Below, piece after piece: positions 53,642 to 62,479 of a DNA stretch of 64,000 nt (positions within the stretch are counted from its first letter, which is position 1; the number at the start of each line of letters is the position of its first letter). The DNA is from Marinimicrococcus sp033875255 (lineage in GTDB: Bacteria > Pseudomonadota > Alphaproteobacteria > Geminicoccales > Geminicoccaceae): contig JAWZSN010000023.1 in assembly GCA_033875255.1 (NCBI GenBank), positions 24,708-88,707 on the forward strand, read 5' to 3'. A program made the translations under genes and the position numbers. Under the pieces are notes generated by a model. It saw only the letters and a program-made list of their open reading frames with translations, was not told where the DNA came from and ran no database searches.

Positions 53642-54412
53642 CTAGACCGCGCCCTGCACCGAGAATCCGCCGTCCACCGGGATCGCCGTGCCGGAGAGGA
53701 AGTCCGAGGCGGGCGAGCACAAGAAGACGGCGATCCCCTCGAAATCTCCGGGCTCACCCCAGCGGCCGGCCGGCGTGCGCGCCTGCACCTTGTCGTGCAG
53801 CTCGGGCACGTCGATGCGGGCCTGGCGGGTGAGGTCGGTGTTGATCCAGCCCGGGAGGACAGCGTTGATCTGGATATTGTCGCCGGCCCAGGCGCAGGCC
53901 ATGGCCTTGGTCATCTGCACGATGCCGCCTTTGCTGGCGGCGTAGGGGGTGGTGAAGGAGGCGCCGAAGATCGACATCATCGAGCCGATATTCACGATCT
54001 TGCCGCCGCCCGCCTTCTGCATGGCCGGATAGGCTGCCTGGCTGCAGGCGAAGGCCGAGGTGAGGTTGGTCTCGATGATGTGCCGCCACTCCTCGAGGCT
54101 GTAGAGCTCGGGGCGCTTGCGGATGTTGGTGCCGGCATTGTTGACGAGAATGTCGAGCCGGCCGAAATGCTCGACGGTGCGCGCGACCAGGGCCCGGCAC
54201 GATTCCTCGCTGGTGACGTCGACCTCGAAGGCGGCGGCGCTGGCGCCCAAAGCCTCGAGCTCGCCTACCGCGGCGGCGTTCTTGGCGGCGTTGCGCCCGG
54301 CGATCATCACCGCGGCGCCGGCCCGTGCCAGGCCCGTCGCCATGCCGAGGCCGATGCCGCCATTGCCGCCGGTGACGATCGCCACCCGGCCGGTGAGATC
54401 GAAAAGCTTCAT
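53642..54412 (-). CDS. SDR-family oxidoreductase
   Basis: This 256-residue short-chain dehydrogenase has the nucleotide motif TGGNGGIGLG (14-23), NNAG (91-94), catalytic S144, Y157 and K161 (YAASKGG), and the C-terminal PVDGGFSVQGAV. The sequence resembles gluconate 5-dehydrogenase or 2-deoxygluconate 3-dehydrogenase; the substrate is probably a sugar acid or similar polyol. The start at 54412 has CCGGAGG upstream. It is divergent from the small secreted protein gene at 54492. Confidence 0.9.
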   Translation of the reverse strand: MKLFDLTGRVAIVTGGNGGIGLGMATGLARAGAAVMIAGRNAAKNAAAVGELEALGASAAAFEVDVTSEESCRALVARTVEHFGRLDILVNNAGTNIRKRPELYSLEEWRHIIETNLTSAFACSQAAYPAMQKAGGGKIVNIGSMMSIFGASFTTPYAASKGGIVQMTKAMACAWAGDNIQINAVLPGWINTDLTRQARIDVPELHDKVQARTPAGRWGEPGDFEGIAVFLCSPASDFLSGTAIPVDGGFSVQGAV

Positions 54413-54491
54413 GACCGCCTCCGGAGTTTTCTTGTGGCCCCAGCGGTAGCGCGTCATGGTGCGAGCGTCGACATCCATGGGGAGATGTCTC

Positions 54492-54665
54492 ATGCGCCTG
54501 ATCGTCGTGAGCCTGTTCGGCCTTGCCCTCGCCGCCTGGGCGGCACCCGCCTCGGCCGGTTGCGACGGCCATGTCGCCGCCTCGGCAGGAGACGGCACAC
54601 TGATCGTCCAGGGCGATCCGCCGGCCGGCCCGCAAAGCGTCGTGAAGAGCGACAAGAAGAGCTGA
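54492..54665 (+). CDS. Small secreted protein with a signal peptide
   Basis: This 57-residue protein has a signal peptide (MRLIVVSLFGLALAAWAA, cleavage likely after PASA) and a mature part of about 35 residues (GCDGHVAASAGDGTLIV onward). The ATG at 54492 has GGGGAGA upstream. Similar small proteins with a single Cys-Gly-His start exist in other alphaproteobacteria; function is unknown. A strong terminator follows 23 bp on. Confidence 0.65.
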   Translation: MRLIVVSLFGLALAAWAAPASAGCDGHVAASAGDGTLIVQGDPPAGPQSVVKSDKKS

Positions 54666-54688
54666 AAGGCGGCTCTCGCCGTCATGCT

Positions 54689-54719
54689 GGGCCGGCGCTC
54701 TCGCCGGCCCTTTTGTTTT
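54689..54719 (+). terminator. Rho-independent terminator after the small secreted protein gene
   Basis: GGGCCGGC (54689-54696) and GCCGGCCC (54703-54710) form an 8-bp stem with a 6-nt loop, followed by TTTTGTTTT. It ends 33 bp before the next gene. Confidence 0.88.
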
Positions 54720-54752
54720 CCGCTAGGACATGCGCAGCAGAAAGGAGGCTTC

Positions 54753-55529
54753 ATGGCCCGTGCAGGCATTATCGGCGAGCCGGGCGAGCTTGCCGTCCGC
54801 GCCCGCGACGCCGGCCTTGCCCCCGTCGTGCACGCCACCGAGCCTGCCTACCAGGCACGCCTCGACCAGCAGGGCATCGCCCGTGTCGATGCCTATGAGG
54901 AATTTTTCGACGCGCTCGAGCACCCGCGCGTCTACCTGATCGACATGGGGCCGGGTCCCGAGCTCGACCGGCTGATCGACGAGGCCTACGTGGTCATGGA
55001 GCCGGGCGACGTGGTGGTCGATCCGGGCGCCAGCTGGTGGTGCGACACGCTGCGCCGCTTCAGGCGGATGCGCCACCGCTCGCTCTACTATGTGGATGCC
55101 GCCGCGATGGGCGGCATCATGCTGGCCTCGGGCGACCGCAAGGGCGTCGAGCTCGCCTTGCCGGTGCTCGAGGCGCTGGCGGGCCGGGCGGCGGCCTGCG
55201 GCGAGGCCGGGGCGGCGCATTACGCTGCCATGGTGCTGGACGGGCTGCGCACGGTGCGCGCCCAGGCGGAGAGCGAGGCGCGGCAGCTTCTCGAGGCTTT
55301 TCCCGCCGGCCTCGACGCCGCGGCGGCCGCGGCGGCGCTCGGGCTCGCGGATGGGGCAGCAGGAGGGCGGGCAGCGTGGCTGCCGGAGGACGCGCTGCGT
55401 CTCGAGGCGGCGGTACCGCTCACCGCCCAGGCGGTGATGCTGGAGCTGGCGGCAGCCCTCGACGAGCACCGCTCGGTAGCACCGGCACCGCGCCTGGGGC
55501 CGTTCGTGCGGCACGAGGAAATCCTCTGA
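54753..55529 (+). CDS. 6-phosphogluconate dehydrogenase-like protein, atypical
   Basis: This 258-residue protein resembles NAD-dependent (YqeC-type) 6PGDH but lacks a normal dinucleotide loop (MARAGIIGEPGELAVRARD). Family-like blocks remain: PGDVVVDPGASWWCDTLRR (where relatives have DGGNSYY) and YYVDAAAMGGIMLASGDRKG. The lysine-asparagine site of 6PGDH is not obvious in GAAHYAAMVLDGL. AAAGGAGG lies upstream. It is first in a run with an aldo/keto reductase and a TTT importer, suggesting sugar-acid metabolism. Confidence 0.65.
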   Translation: MARAGIIGEPGELAVRARDAGLAPVVHATEPAYQARLDQQGIARVDAYEEFFDALEHPRVYLIDMGPGPELDRLIDEAYVVMEPGDVVVDPGASWWCDTLRRFRRMRHRSLYYVDAAAMGGIMLASGDRKGVELALPVLEALAGRAAACGEAGAAHYAAMVLDGLRTVRAQAESEARQLLEAFPAGLDAAAAAAALGLADGAAGGRAAWLPEDALRLEAAVPLTAQAVMLELAAALDEHRSVAPAPRLGPFVRHEEIL

Positions 55530-55562
55530 ACACACGCGACTGACAAGAGATCGGGGAGCAGG

Positions 55563-56573
55563 ATGGACTATCGCAATCTCGGCCGCAGCGGGCTCAAGGT
55601 CTCGCCGCTGTGCCTCGGCACGATGATGTTCGGCGCACCGACCGACGAGGCGCATTCCGTGCGGATCGTCGACCGCGCCCGCGAGGCCGGGATCAACTTC
55701 ATCGACACGGCGGACATGTACAACGAGGGCCGGTCCGAGGAGATCGTCGGCCGCGCCATCGCGGCCGACCGCGACTGGTGGGTGCTCGCCACCAAGGTCT
55801 GCAACCCGATGGGCGAGGGGCCCAATGGTCGCGGCCTGTCGCGCAAGTGGATCATGACCGCCTGCGAGGCCAGCCTGAAGCGGCTCGGCACCGACCATAT
55901 CGACGTCTACTACCTCCACAAGGAGGATCACGAGACGCCGCTCGAGGAGACGGTGAGCGCCATCGGCGACCTGATCCGTTCGGGCAGGATCCGCTATTTC
56001 GGCCTTTCCAACTACCGTTCCTGGCGGATCGCCGAGATCGTCCGGCTGTGCGAGAGGCTGGGCGTCGACCGGCCGGTGGTGCTGCAGCCCTACTACAACA
56101 TCATGACCCGGCAGCCCGAGGTCGAGCTCCTGCCGGCCTGCAGCCATTACGGGCTGGGCGTGGCCCCCTACAGCCCGCTGGCGCGCGGCGTGCTGACCGG
56201 CAAGTACCGGCCCGGCGAGGCGCCGCCGGAAGGCACCCGGGCCGGGCGCCAGGACAAGCGGATGCTCCAGACCGAGTGGCGCTCCGAGAGCCTGGAGATC
56301 GCCCAGCGGCTCAAGGCCCATGCCGAGGAGCGCGGGATCAGCGCCGTGCAGTTCGCCATCGCCTGGCTGCTCAACAACCGCCTGGTGACCGCGCCGATCG
56401 CCGGGCCGCGCACGCTGGAGCAGCTCGAGGACTATCTGGGGGCGCTGGAGTACCGGTTCACCGAGGAGGACGAGGCTTTGGTGAACTCGCTGGTGACCAC
56501 CGGCCACGCCAGCACGCCCGGCTACAACGACCCCGCCTATCCCATCGAGGGCCGGGTGCCACGGGCCGGCTGA
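55563..56573 (+). CDS. Aldo/keto reductase
   Basis: This 336-residue TIM-barrel NADPH oxidoreductase shows the catalytic tetrad: D48 and Y53 (FIDTADMYNEG), K78 (LATKVC) and H119 (YYLHKED). The NADPH-binding part includes PLARGVLTGKYRPG and PIAGPRTLEQLEDYLGALE. The start ATG at 55563 has GGGGAGCAGG upstream. It lies 33 bp past the 6PGDH-like gene. The substrate is unknown; sugar or sugar-acid is suggested by the neighbours. Confidence 0.92.
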   Translation: MDYRNLGRSGLKVSPLCLGTMMFGAPTDEAHSVRIVDRAREAGINFIDTADMYNEGRSEEIVGRAIAADRDWWVLATKVCNPMGEGPNGRGLSRKWIMTACEASLKRLGTDHIDVYYLHKEDHETPLEETVSAIGDLIRSGRIRYFGLSNYRSWRIAEIVRLCERLGVDRPVVLQPYYNIMTRQPEVELLPACSHYGLGVAPYSPLARGVLTGKYRPGEAPPEGTRAGRQDKRMLQTEWRSESLEIAQRLKAHAEERGISAVQFAIAWLLNNRLVTAPIAGPRTLEQLEDYLGALEYRFTEEDEALVNSLVTTGHASTPGYNDPAYPIEGRVPRAG

Positions 56574-56674
56574 GCCGGCCGCTCCGCTTGACGTTCCCTC
56601 GGCCATCGGCCAATGCGGATTCCTGGCGGCACGGCATGCCGCCGGGAAGGCCGAAGGCCGAGGGAGGCAGAACG

Positions 56675-57631
56675 ATGAGAAGACGCGCATTCGCGGCGGC
56701 GCTTGGCGTGCTCGCAGCCTTGGGAGCGGGTGTCGCCGGGCCGGCACAGGCTTATCCCGAGAGTGACCTCACCTACGTCATTCCCTTCAACGCGGGCGGC
56801 GAATCCGACGTCACGGCGCGGCTCCAGGAGCCGGCCTTCCGCGAGATCACCGGGCAGGGCTTCATCATCCAGTACCTGGTCGGCGCCGGCGGGGCCACGG
56901 CCTGGACCCAGCTCAACGCGATGCCGGCCGACGGCAGCACCATCATGGGTGTGAACCTGCCGCATCTCTGGCTGCAGCCGATGCAGGGCAAGGTCGGCTA
57001 CCAGACCGACGACATCGCCATTGTCCGCCTGTTCCAGCTCACCCCCTTCGCCCTGATCGTGCCGGGCGACAGCCCGATCGAGACCGTCGAGCAGTTCATC
57101 GACGAGGCGAAGAAGGCGCCCGGCGCCATCACCATCGGCGGCACCGGCACCCATTCGGCGCCCCATGTGGCGCAGGCCTTCTTCGACCAGGCAGCCGGCA
57201 TCAAGACCACCTACATCCCCTTCACCGGCACCGCCGCCTCGACCGCGGCCCTGCTCGGCAAGCAGGTGCGCGCCCAGTGGGCCTACCCGACAGTGGCGGT
57301 GGAGCAGCAGGACGCGGTCCGCATGCTGGCCGTCGCCATGGAGGAGCGGCATCCGCTGTTCCCCGACGTCCCGACCTTCAAGGAGAAGGGCTTCGACTTC
57401 GTCGACGGCGCCTATCGCGGCGTGGCCGTGCCCAAGGAGACACCCGAGGACATCAAGAAGAAGCTCTCCGACATCTTCGGCCAGATCAACGCCCAGGAGG
57501 CGTTCGCGAAGAACATGCGCGAGGGTGGCTATGTGCTGATCGACGTCGGCTATGACGAGGTCGGCGCGTTCATGGCAGAAGGGGGCGAGAAATATCGCGA
57601 GATCGCGAGGCTCCTGGGCCTCGTCGAGTAG
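56675..57631 (+). CDS. tctC: Tripartite tricarboxylate transporter substrate-binding protein TctC
   Basis: This 318-residue periplasmic Bug/TctC receptor has a signal peptide (MRRRAFAAALGVLAALGAG, cleaved after AQA). Family features are YVIPFNAGGESDVTARLQ and the P-loop-like GTGTHSAPHVAQAFFDQAAG. The start at 56675 has AGGGAGGCAG 6-8 nt upstream. It opens the tctC-tctA-tctB run. Cargo is unknown; the family takes citrate, terephthalate and other carboxylates. Confidence 0.94.
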   Translation: MRRRAFAAALGVLAALGAGVAGPAQAYPESDLTYVIPFNAGGESDVTARLQEPAFREITGQGFIIQYLVGAGGATAWTQLNAMPADGSTIMGVNLPHLWLQPMQGKVGYQTDDIAIVRLFQLTPFALIVPGDSPIETVEQFIDEAKKAPGAITIGGTGTHSAPHVAQAFFDQAAGIKTTYIPFTGTAASTAALLGKQVRAQWAYPTVAVEQQDAVRMLAVAMEERHPLFPDVPTFKEKGFDFVDGAYRGVAVPKETPEDIKKKLSDIFGQINAQEAFAKNMREGGYVLIDVGYDEVGAFMAEGGEKYREIARLLGLVE

Positions 57632-57643
57632 CGCCGGCCGCTC

Positions 57644-59146
57644 GTGGGCGTTCTCGCGCACTTTTCGGACGCGCTCACCCCCTTCCACCTGCTGCTCGCC
57701 CTTGCGGGGGTGGTGGCCGGAACGGTGGTGGGCGCGCTTCCGGGGCTCACCGCCACCATGGCAGTGGCCGTCCTCACCCCGCTCACCTTCGGCATGCCGC
57801 CGCAATCCGCCCTGATCCTGCTGGGGGCGATCTATACCGGTGCCATCTATGGCGGCTGCTACGCCGCCATCCTCGTCAACACGCCGGGAACCCCCTCGGC
57901 GATCGCCACCACCTTCGACGGCTGGCCCATGGCAAGGCGCGGGGATGGCGATCTCGCCCTTACCATCGCCGTGCTGGCGTCGGTCACCGGCGGCGTGGTG
58001 GGCGTGCTGCTGCTCCTCCTGCTGGCCCCGCCGCTGGCCCAGGTGGCGCTGGCCTTCGGGCCGGTGGAATATTTCTGGCTGGCGGTGCTGGGTCTCACCC
58101 TGATCTCGGCGATCAGCGAGGCGAGCCTCCTCAAAGGAGTGCTGGGCTGCGCCATCGGCTTGATGATCTCGATGGTCGGCACCGCCATCGTCGGCGGCGA
58201 CATCCGCTTCACCTTCGAGAGCCAGGCGCTGCTGGGAGGCGTCAACCTCGTGGCGGCGCTGGTCGGGATCTTCTGCATACCCGTGGTGATGGACCTCGTC
58301 GCCACCCCCGATGCCCATCTCAAGGTAGGTCAGCGGCTCCGGGGCTTTCGACTGGCCGAGGCGGCGGGCCATGCCTGGACGGGGCGCTGGAACCTGCTGC
58401 GCAGCTCGGTGATCGGCACGCTGGTGGGTATCCTGCCGGGCGCCGGCGGCTCCATCGCCTCGCTGGTGGCCTATGCCGAGGCGCGCCGCACCGCCCGCGA
58501 GCCGGCGAGCTACGGGCACGGCGCGCCGGGCGGCATCCTTGCCAGCGAATCCGCCAACAACGCCACGGTGGGCGGCGGGTTCGTGCCGACCTTGGTGCTG
58601 GGCATCCCCGGCACGCCCCCCGACGCCATCATTCTGGGCGCGCTGCTGGTCCACGGGATCCGCACCGGCCCCAACCTCTTCAGCGCCCAGAGTGGCATCG
58701 TCTACACGTTCATCTTCGGGCTTCTGGTGGCGACCCTGATCATGCTGCCGGCCGGCCTGCTGCTCGGCCGCTACGCGTTCCGGACCATCATCCGCGTGCC
58801 CAAGGCGGTGCTGGCGCCGGCCATCCTGCTCATGACCCTGATCGGCACCTTCGCCATCAACAACAACATCCACGATGTCTGGGTCATGCTGGCGCTGGGC
58901 GCCGGCGCCTGGCTGCTGGGTCGCGCCGGGATCACGCCGGCACCGGTGGTGCTGGGCGTGGTGCTGGGGCCCATCGCCGAGCAGGGCTTCGTGCAGGGCT
59001 GGCTCATCGGCAGCGCCACCGGCAATGTCGCCGGCGAGTTCTTCGGCCGGCCGATCGCGCTGGCGATCATCGGCATGATCCTCCTGACCCTGCTGTGGCC
59101 GCTGATCGCGCGACGGCTGCAGGAGCGGCGCGAGGAGCAGCCATGA
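57644..59146 (+). CDS. tctA: Tripartite tricarboxylate transporter large permease TctA
   Basis: This 500-residue membrane subunit has about 12 helices. Typical motifs are GALPGLTATMAVAVLTPLTF and AIYGGCYAAILVNTPGTPSA, the substrate loop, and its second-half copy GGFVPTLVLGIPGTPPDAII. It starts with GTG at 57644, 12 nt after tctC, with no clear ribosome site, so coupling is expected. It overlaps tctB by 4 nt. Confidence 0.94.
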   Translation: MGVLAHFSDALTPFHLLLALAGVVAGTVVGALPGLTATMAVAVLTPLTFGMPPQSALILLGAIYTGAIYGGCYAAILVNTPGTPSAIATTFDGWPMARRGDGDLALTIAVLASVTGGVVGVLLLLLLAPPLAQVALAFGPVEYFWLAVLGLTLISAISEASLLKGVLGCAIGLMISMVGTAIVGGDIRFTFESQALLGGVNLVAALVGIFCIPVVMDLVATPDAHLKVGQRLRGFRLAEAAGHAWTGRWNLLRSSVIGTLVGILPGAGGSIASLVAYAEARRTAREPASYGHGAPGGILASESANNATVGGGFVPTLVLGIPGTPPDAIILGALLVHGIRTGPNLFSAQSGIVYTFIFGLLVATLIMLPAGLLLGRYAFRTIIRVPKAVLAPAILLMTLIGTFAINNNIHDVWVMLALGAGAWLLGRAGITPAPVVLGVVLGPIAEQGFVQGWLIGSATGNVAGEFFGRPIALAIIGMILLTLLWPLIARRLQERREEQP

Positions 59147-59601
59147 ACGCCGGTCTCGATCTGCGCGGACTCGCCGGTGCCGCCGCCTGCCTGCTCATGG
59201 CGGGCTGGGCGCTCTGGGAATCGCAGGGCTTCTCGCAGCTGGGCGCGGTCTTTCCCCGCGCCGTGGCGCTGGCGATGATCCTGGCGGCCCTGCTCCTCGT
59301 GCTGCGCCTCCTGCGCGGCCGGGAGCCGGCGAGCGGGCCGGCGGGCGGATCGTCCCGGCGTCGCCTGGGCCTTTTGGCGGTGGCCGCCTTGTGGGTCGCG
59401 GCGCTGCCGGTGCTGGGGTTCGTCGCGGCCTCGGTCGCGGGCTTCCTCGCCACCATGGCGGTGGCGAGCTTCGAGGCGTGGACCGGGCGGCGCCTGCTGG
59501 GGCGGGTGATCCTCGCTGTCGTCGTGGTCCTCGCCTTCCGCCTCCTGTTCGGCGAGCTGTTGAACGTGCCGTTGCCCAAGGGCACGATGCTGCCCCTCTA
59601 G
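59143..59601 (+). CDS. tctB: Tripartite tricarboxylate transporter small permease TctB
   Basis: This 152-residue protein has four predicted helices and the family N-terminal segment AACLLMAGWALWESQGF. The end LLNVPLPKGTMLPL is a TctB hallmark. The ATG overlaps the tctA stop (ATGA). The order tctC-tctA-tctB differs from the common tctC-tctB-tctA order. Confidence 0.9.
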   Translation: MNAGLDLRGLAGAAACLLMAGWALWESQGFSQLGAVFPRAVALAMILAALLLVLRLLRGREPASGPAGGSSRRRLGLLAVAALWVAALPVLGFVAASVAGFLATMAVASFEAWTGRRLLGRVILAVVVVLAFRLLFGELLNVPLPKGTMLPL

Positions 59602-59725
59602 GGCGCCCGGCGTCGGCCAGCAGGCCATGCGGCGCTGCGTCCGGCAGGCTCGACGCGCTGCCCGGACCGCCGCTTCGATTCGGCCCGCCCGCCGCCCCGG
59701 AGCCGGGACTCCGGATAGCGGCCCC

Positions 59726-60259
59726 TCAGTGGCGCGGCTTGCCGTCCAGCACGTACTTCGCAAAGGTGAAGGTGAAGTCGCGCTCTCCCTCGCGGTTGAG
59801 GTGGCAGGAGAAGCAGCCCTCGAACTTCGCGTCGGCCTTGCGGCTGCCGTCGGGCAGGAACCATGCATAGTCCCAGTCGCCGTTGCGCAGCTCGGGCGGG
59901 TAAGCCTCGCCCCAGCCCTGCTCCTTTTGCATGAGGAAGACGTTGGTGACCTCCTCCGCCGGCACCAGCCGGCCGTCACTGTCGCGGGCCGGCCGGTCAC
60001 CCTCTATGCGGGCCTTGTGGTCCTCCATGATCAGCACGGTGCCGTAGGGCAGGGGCTCGCCAGGCCGCGCGGCGTCGTGCGAGGCCCGATCGACATACAT
60101 GAACCGCACCGTGCCGCGGTCGGGCCGGTCGACCATGTTGTAGAGCACGAAACGCTCGGCATAGCCCTCCGGCCAGGCGATCCGCTCCGGCCCGGCGAGC
60201 GCCGCGGCGCTGGCGAGGAGGGCGAGGGTGCAGGCTCCGAGGATGGCGGGGCTCGTCAT
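59726..60259 (-). CDS. Cytochrome P460 family protein
   Basis: This 177-residue exported haem protein has a signal peptide (MTSPAILGACTLALLASAAA) and the P460-type fold (VLYNMVDRPDRGTVRFMYVD, YGTVLIMEDHKARIEG). A single c-type haem motif CFSCH lies near residue 150. Members handle hydroxylamine, nitric oxide or cytochrome c' functions; activity here is not known. The start at 60259 overlaps the cupredoxin stop by 4 nt, suggesting the blue-copper protein is its partner. Confidence 0.88.
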   Translation of the reverse strand: MTSPAILGACTLALLASAAALAGPERIAWPEGYAERFVLYNMVDRPDRGTVRFMYVDRASHDAARPGEPLPYGTVLIMEDHKARIEGDRPARDSDGRLVPAEEVTNVFLMQKEQGWGEAYPPELRNGDWDYAWFLPDGSRKADAKFEGCFSCHLNREGERDFTFTFAKYVLDGKPRH

Positions 60260-60573
60260 GGCGCCACCTCCACCTCGAGCAGCATGTTCTGGTGGAAGAC
60301 GCACTCGGCCTCGAAGCTGCCGGCCTTGCCGAGCCGCAGCACCGCCTCCTTGCCGGGCTCCTGCTTGCCCAGATCGACCGCGAACCCGACGGTCGGCACG
60401 AAGACCTCGTGATCCACCGTGTCGCCGTTCACGAACCTGATGGTATCACCCGCTTTGGCCCGCACCCGGTCCGGCGCGTAGGCGCCGTCCTTCATCGCTA
60501 CCACATGCTCCGCCGCCGCGGCGGCGCCCGGCGGCACCAGCACGACGGCAAAAAGTACGACCAGCCTGTACAT
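60256..60573 (-). CDS. Plastocyanin/azurin-family cupredoxin
   Basis: This 105-residue periplasmic blue-copper protein has a signal peptide (MYRLVVLFAVVLVPPGA, cut near residue 20). The copper ligands are H55, C91, H94 and M97 (DHEV, CVFHQNM). The start at 60573 has GGGAGGG upstream. A GTCTCG-AG-CGAGAC inverted repeat (60588-60601) precedes it. It probably carries electrons to or from the P460 protein encoded by the next gene. Confidence 0.92.
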   Translation of the reverse strand: MYRLVVLFAVVLVPPGAAAAAEHVVAMKDGAYAPDRVRAKAGDTIRFVNGDTVDHEVFVPTVGFAVDLGKQEPGKEAVLRLGKAGSFEAECVFHQNMLLEVEVAP

Positions 60574-60660
60574 GCCGACCCTCCCAGGTCTCGAGCGAGA
60601 CCGCCCAAGGTCGCTTTGCGGCTGGCGGGCTGTCGACTGACAACTTCGTGAGGAATGCTG

Positions 60661-61086
60661 TCAGCCGAGCATCGCGAGCAGCGCGAAGGCCGCCAGCACC
60701 ATCGCCATCTGCGCGGCGTTGAGGGCCACGCTCGCCCGGTGCAGGCCCTTGAAGGCGGCCGCCGCGGCCTCGTCGCCCTCGAGACCGCGCTCGCGATTGC
60801 GATTGATGGTGGGCATCAGCCAGACCAGCGCGAAGACGGAGGCGATGCCGGTGACCCCCAGCAGCAGCCCGGCGATGCTCCAGCCGGCGAGCAGGGCGGC
60901 GAGCAGAGCGAGGCCTGCGCCCGCGAGGTAGTAGACCCGGAAGACGTGGCGGATGAAGCGGCCGGCCATCTCGGCGGGCAGCCGCATGAACACCAGCGGG
61001 GTGAAGGCGAGCGAGTAGAACAGCATGCCGCCCAGGAGGATGCCGGAGAGCAGCAGGGCCACGAACTGCAGCGAGAGGAGGTTCAT
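60661..61086 (-). CDS. DUF4149 membrane protein
   Basis: This 141-residue protein has four helices: MNLLSLQFVALLLSGILLGG, the segment FIRHVFRVYYLAGAGLALLA and two others, with HRASVALNAAQMAMVL at the C-terminal end. The pattern fits the DUF4149 (CopD-like small) family, function unknown. It overlaps the DUF3429 gene by 4 nt. It might assist assembly of the nearby haem/copper proteins, but the gap of 87 bp and lack of direct data make that a guess. Confidence 0.8.
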   Translation of the reverse strand: MNLLSLQFVALLLSGILLGGMLFYSLAFTPLVFMRLPAEMAGRFIRHVFRVYYLAGAGLALLAALLAGWSIAGLLLGVTGIASVFALVWLMPTINRNRERGLEGDEAAAAAFKGLHRASVALNAAQMAMVLAAFALLAMLG

Positions 61087-61517
61087 GCGATGAGGCTCCC
61101 GAGGACCAGGCAGATGACCACGGTGATGGTGAGCGGGCGGCGCAGCCGCGGGTACCAGGCAGGTGCCTCGCCGGCGGCGGCGGTTCGCTGGTCATGGAGC
61201 ATGAGGCCGAGGAACGCGGCCGCCAGCAGCAGCTTGCCGCCGTCGCTGGAGAGATGCACGGCGGCCCAGCCGGCCAGTGCCGGGACGACGCTCGCCACAT
61301 AGCGCGCCGGACCCGAGCCCGCGGCCATGGCCAGGCCCCACTGGACGCCGCCCATGAAGGAGAGAATGACCGCGCCGTAGATCAGCAGCACCGCATTGGC
61401 GAGATGCGCCGTGAAATCCCCCAGGGCGATGCCCGCGAGCGCCGCCGCGAAGGGCAGGACCCCGAGCCAGCCCAGCAGCAGCGCCACCTTGGGAACATCG
61501 TCGTGCTGTTCGTGCAT
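61083..61517 (-). CDS. DUF3429 membrane protein
   Basis: This 144-residue protein with four helices belongs to DUF3429: LLLGWLGVLPFAAALAGIAL, YGAVILSFMGGVQWGLAM and LLAAAFLGLMLHDQRTA are the conserved blocks. Function is unknown. The start at 61517 (MHEQHDDVPKVAL) is followed directly by the hydrophobic core. The gene is the first of a two-gene unit with DUF4149 and diverges from the GNAT gene. Confidence 0.85.
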   Translation of the reverse strand: MHEQHDDVPKVALLLGWLGVLPFAAALAGIALGDFTAHLANAVLLIYGAVILSFMGGVQWGLAMAAGSGPARYVASVVPALAGWAAVHLSSDGGKLLLAAAFLGLMLHDQRTAAAGEAPAWYPRLRRPLTITVVICLVLGSLIA

Positions 61518-61676
61518 TGCTGCTCCTTCTGCGTCCAGCGAGACCCGCCTTCGATGCTGGGCGCAGCCTCGTGGCGCCGCAAGGCCGGGGCGGCGGCACC
61601 GGATCCGTTATCGAAGTGGCTCTCCCGGCGCAGCCGCGCGGGCGCGACAAGAAACGACCGCACAGGAGGAGCCTTC

Positions 61677-62384
61677 ATGCAGCCAGAGTCCATTGCCACC
61701 CCCGTCGGCGCCGTCGTCGATCCGCCGCCGCGCTGCGTGCCGCCGCGGCCGAGCGTGTTCGAGGGCGAGCGGGTGAGGCTCGAGCCGGTCGATCCGGCGC
61801 GCCACGCCGCCGCGCTCTTTGCCGGCTCGCACGGCAACGCCGCCGCGCCGGAGCTGTGGGCGTACATGGGCTACGGCCCGTTCGCCGACGAGGCGGCGAT
61901 GAGGGCATGGCTCGCCGGATGCGCCGCCTCGCAAGACCCGCTGTTCTTCACGGTGATCGCGCGCGGGTCCGGCGAGCCTGTCGGTATGGCGAGCTTGATG
62001 CGGACCGACGCGGCCAACGGGGTGATCGAGGTCGGCAATATCTGGTACGCGCCGAAGGTGCAGCGCACGGCCCTGCCGACCGAGGCGATGCTGCTGCTCT
62101 TCGCTCATGTGTTCGAGGAGCTCGGCTACCGGCGGCTCGAGTGGAAGTGCAACGCCCTCAACGAGCCCAGCCGCCGCGCCGCGCTGCGCTTCGGCTTCAC
62201 CTACGAGGGCACGTTCCGCCAGCACATGGTGGTCAAGGGGCGCAACCGCGACACCGCCTGGTTCTCCATGCTCGATAGCGAGTGGCCCGCGATCGGCCGC
62301 GCCATGCGCGCCTGGGTTTCGATGGATAATTTTGACGCAGCACACCGCCAGATCCGCTCCCTGGCCAGCCTGCGGCAGCGCTGA
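61677..62384 (+). CDS. GNAT-family N-acetyltransferase (RimJ/RimL type)
   Basis: This 235-residue protein has GNAT motifs: EVGNIWYAPKVQRTALPTEA (acetyl-CoA-binding beta-4 and alpha-3 region), YRRLEWKCNALNEPSRRAAL and FGFTYEGTFRQHMVVKGRNR, typical of the RimJ/RimL-like group that acetylates protein N-termini or small amines. GAGGAGCC lies upstream of the ATG at 61677. The GC stem CCGCCCGG/CCGGGCGG at 62394-62423 follows, possibly a terminator. Confidence 0.9.
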   Translation: MQPESIATPVGAVVDPPPRCVPPRPSVFEGERVRLEPVDPARHAAALFAGSHGNAAAPELWAYMGYGPFADEAAMRAWLAGCAASQDPLFFTVIARGSGEPVGMASLMRTDAANGVIEVGNIWYAPKVQRTALPTEAMLLLFAHVFEELGYRRLEWKCNALNEPSRRAALRFGFTYEGTFRQHMVVKGRNRDTAWFSMLDSEWPAIGRAMRAWVSMDNFDAAHRQIRSLASLRQR

Positions 62385-62479
62385 ACGGACCGGCCGCCCG
62401 GGGCAAGCGGCGCCGCCGGGCGGTGGCCTCCGGCAAGGGGGCAACGAGCAGGCAGCTCGCATGCACAGAAGATTCCGCG

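Noticed and set aside
56537..58873. Minus-strand open frame of 778 codons antisense to tctC and tctA
   Set aside because: No family motifs; the plus-strand genes form a classic TTT operon.
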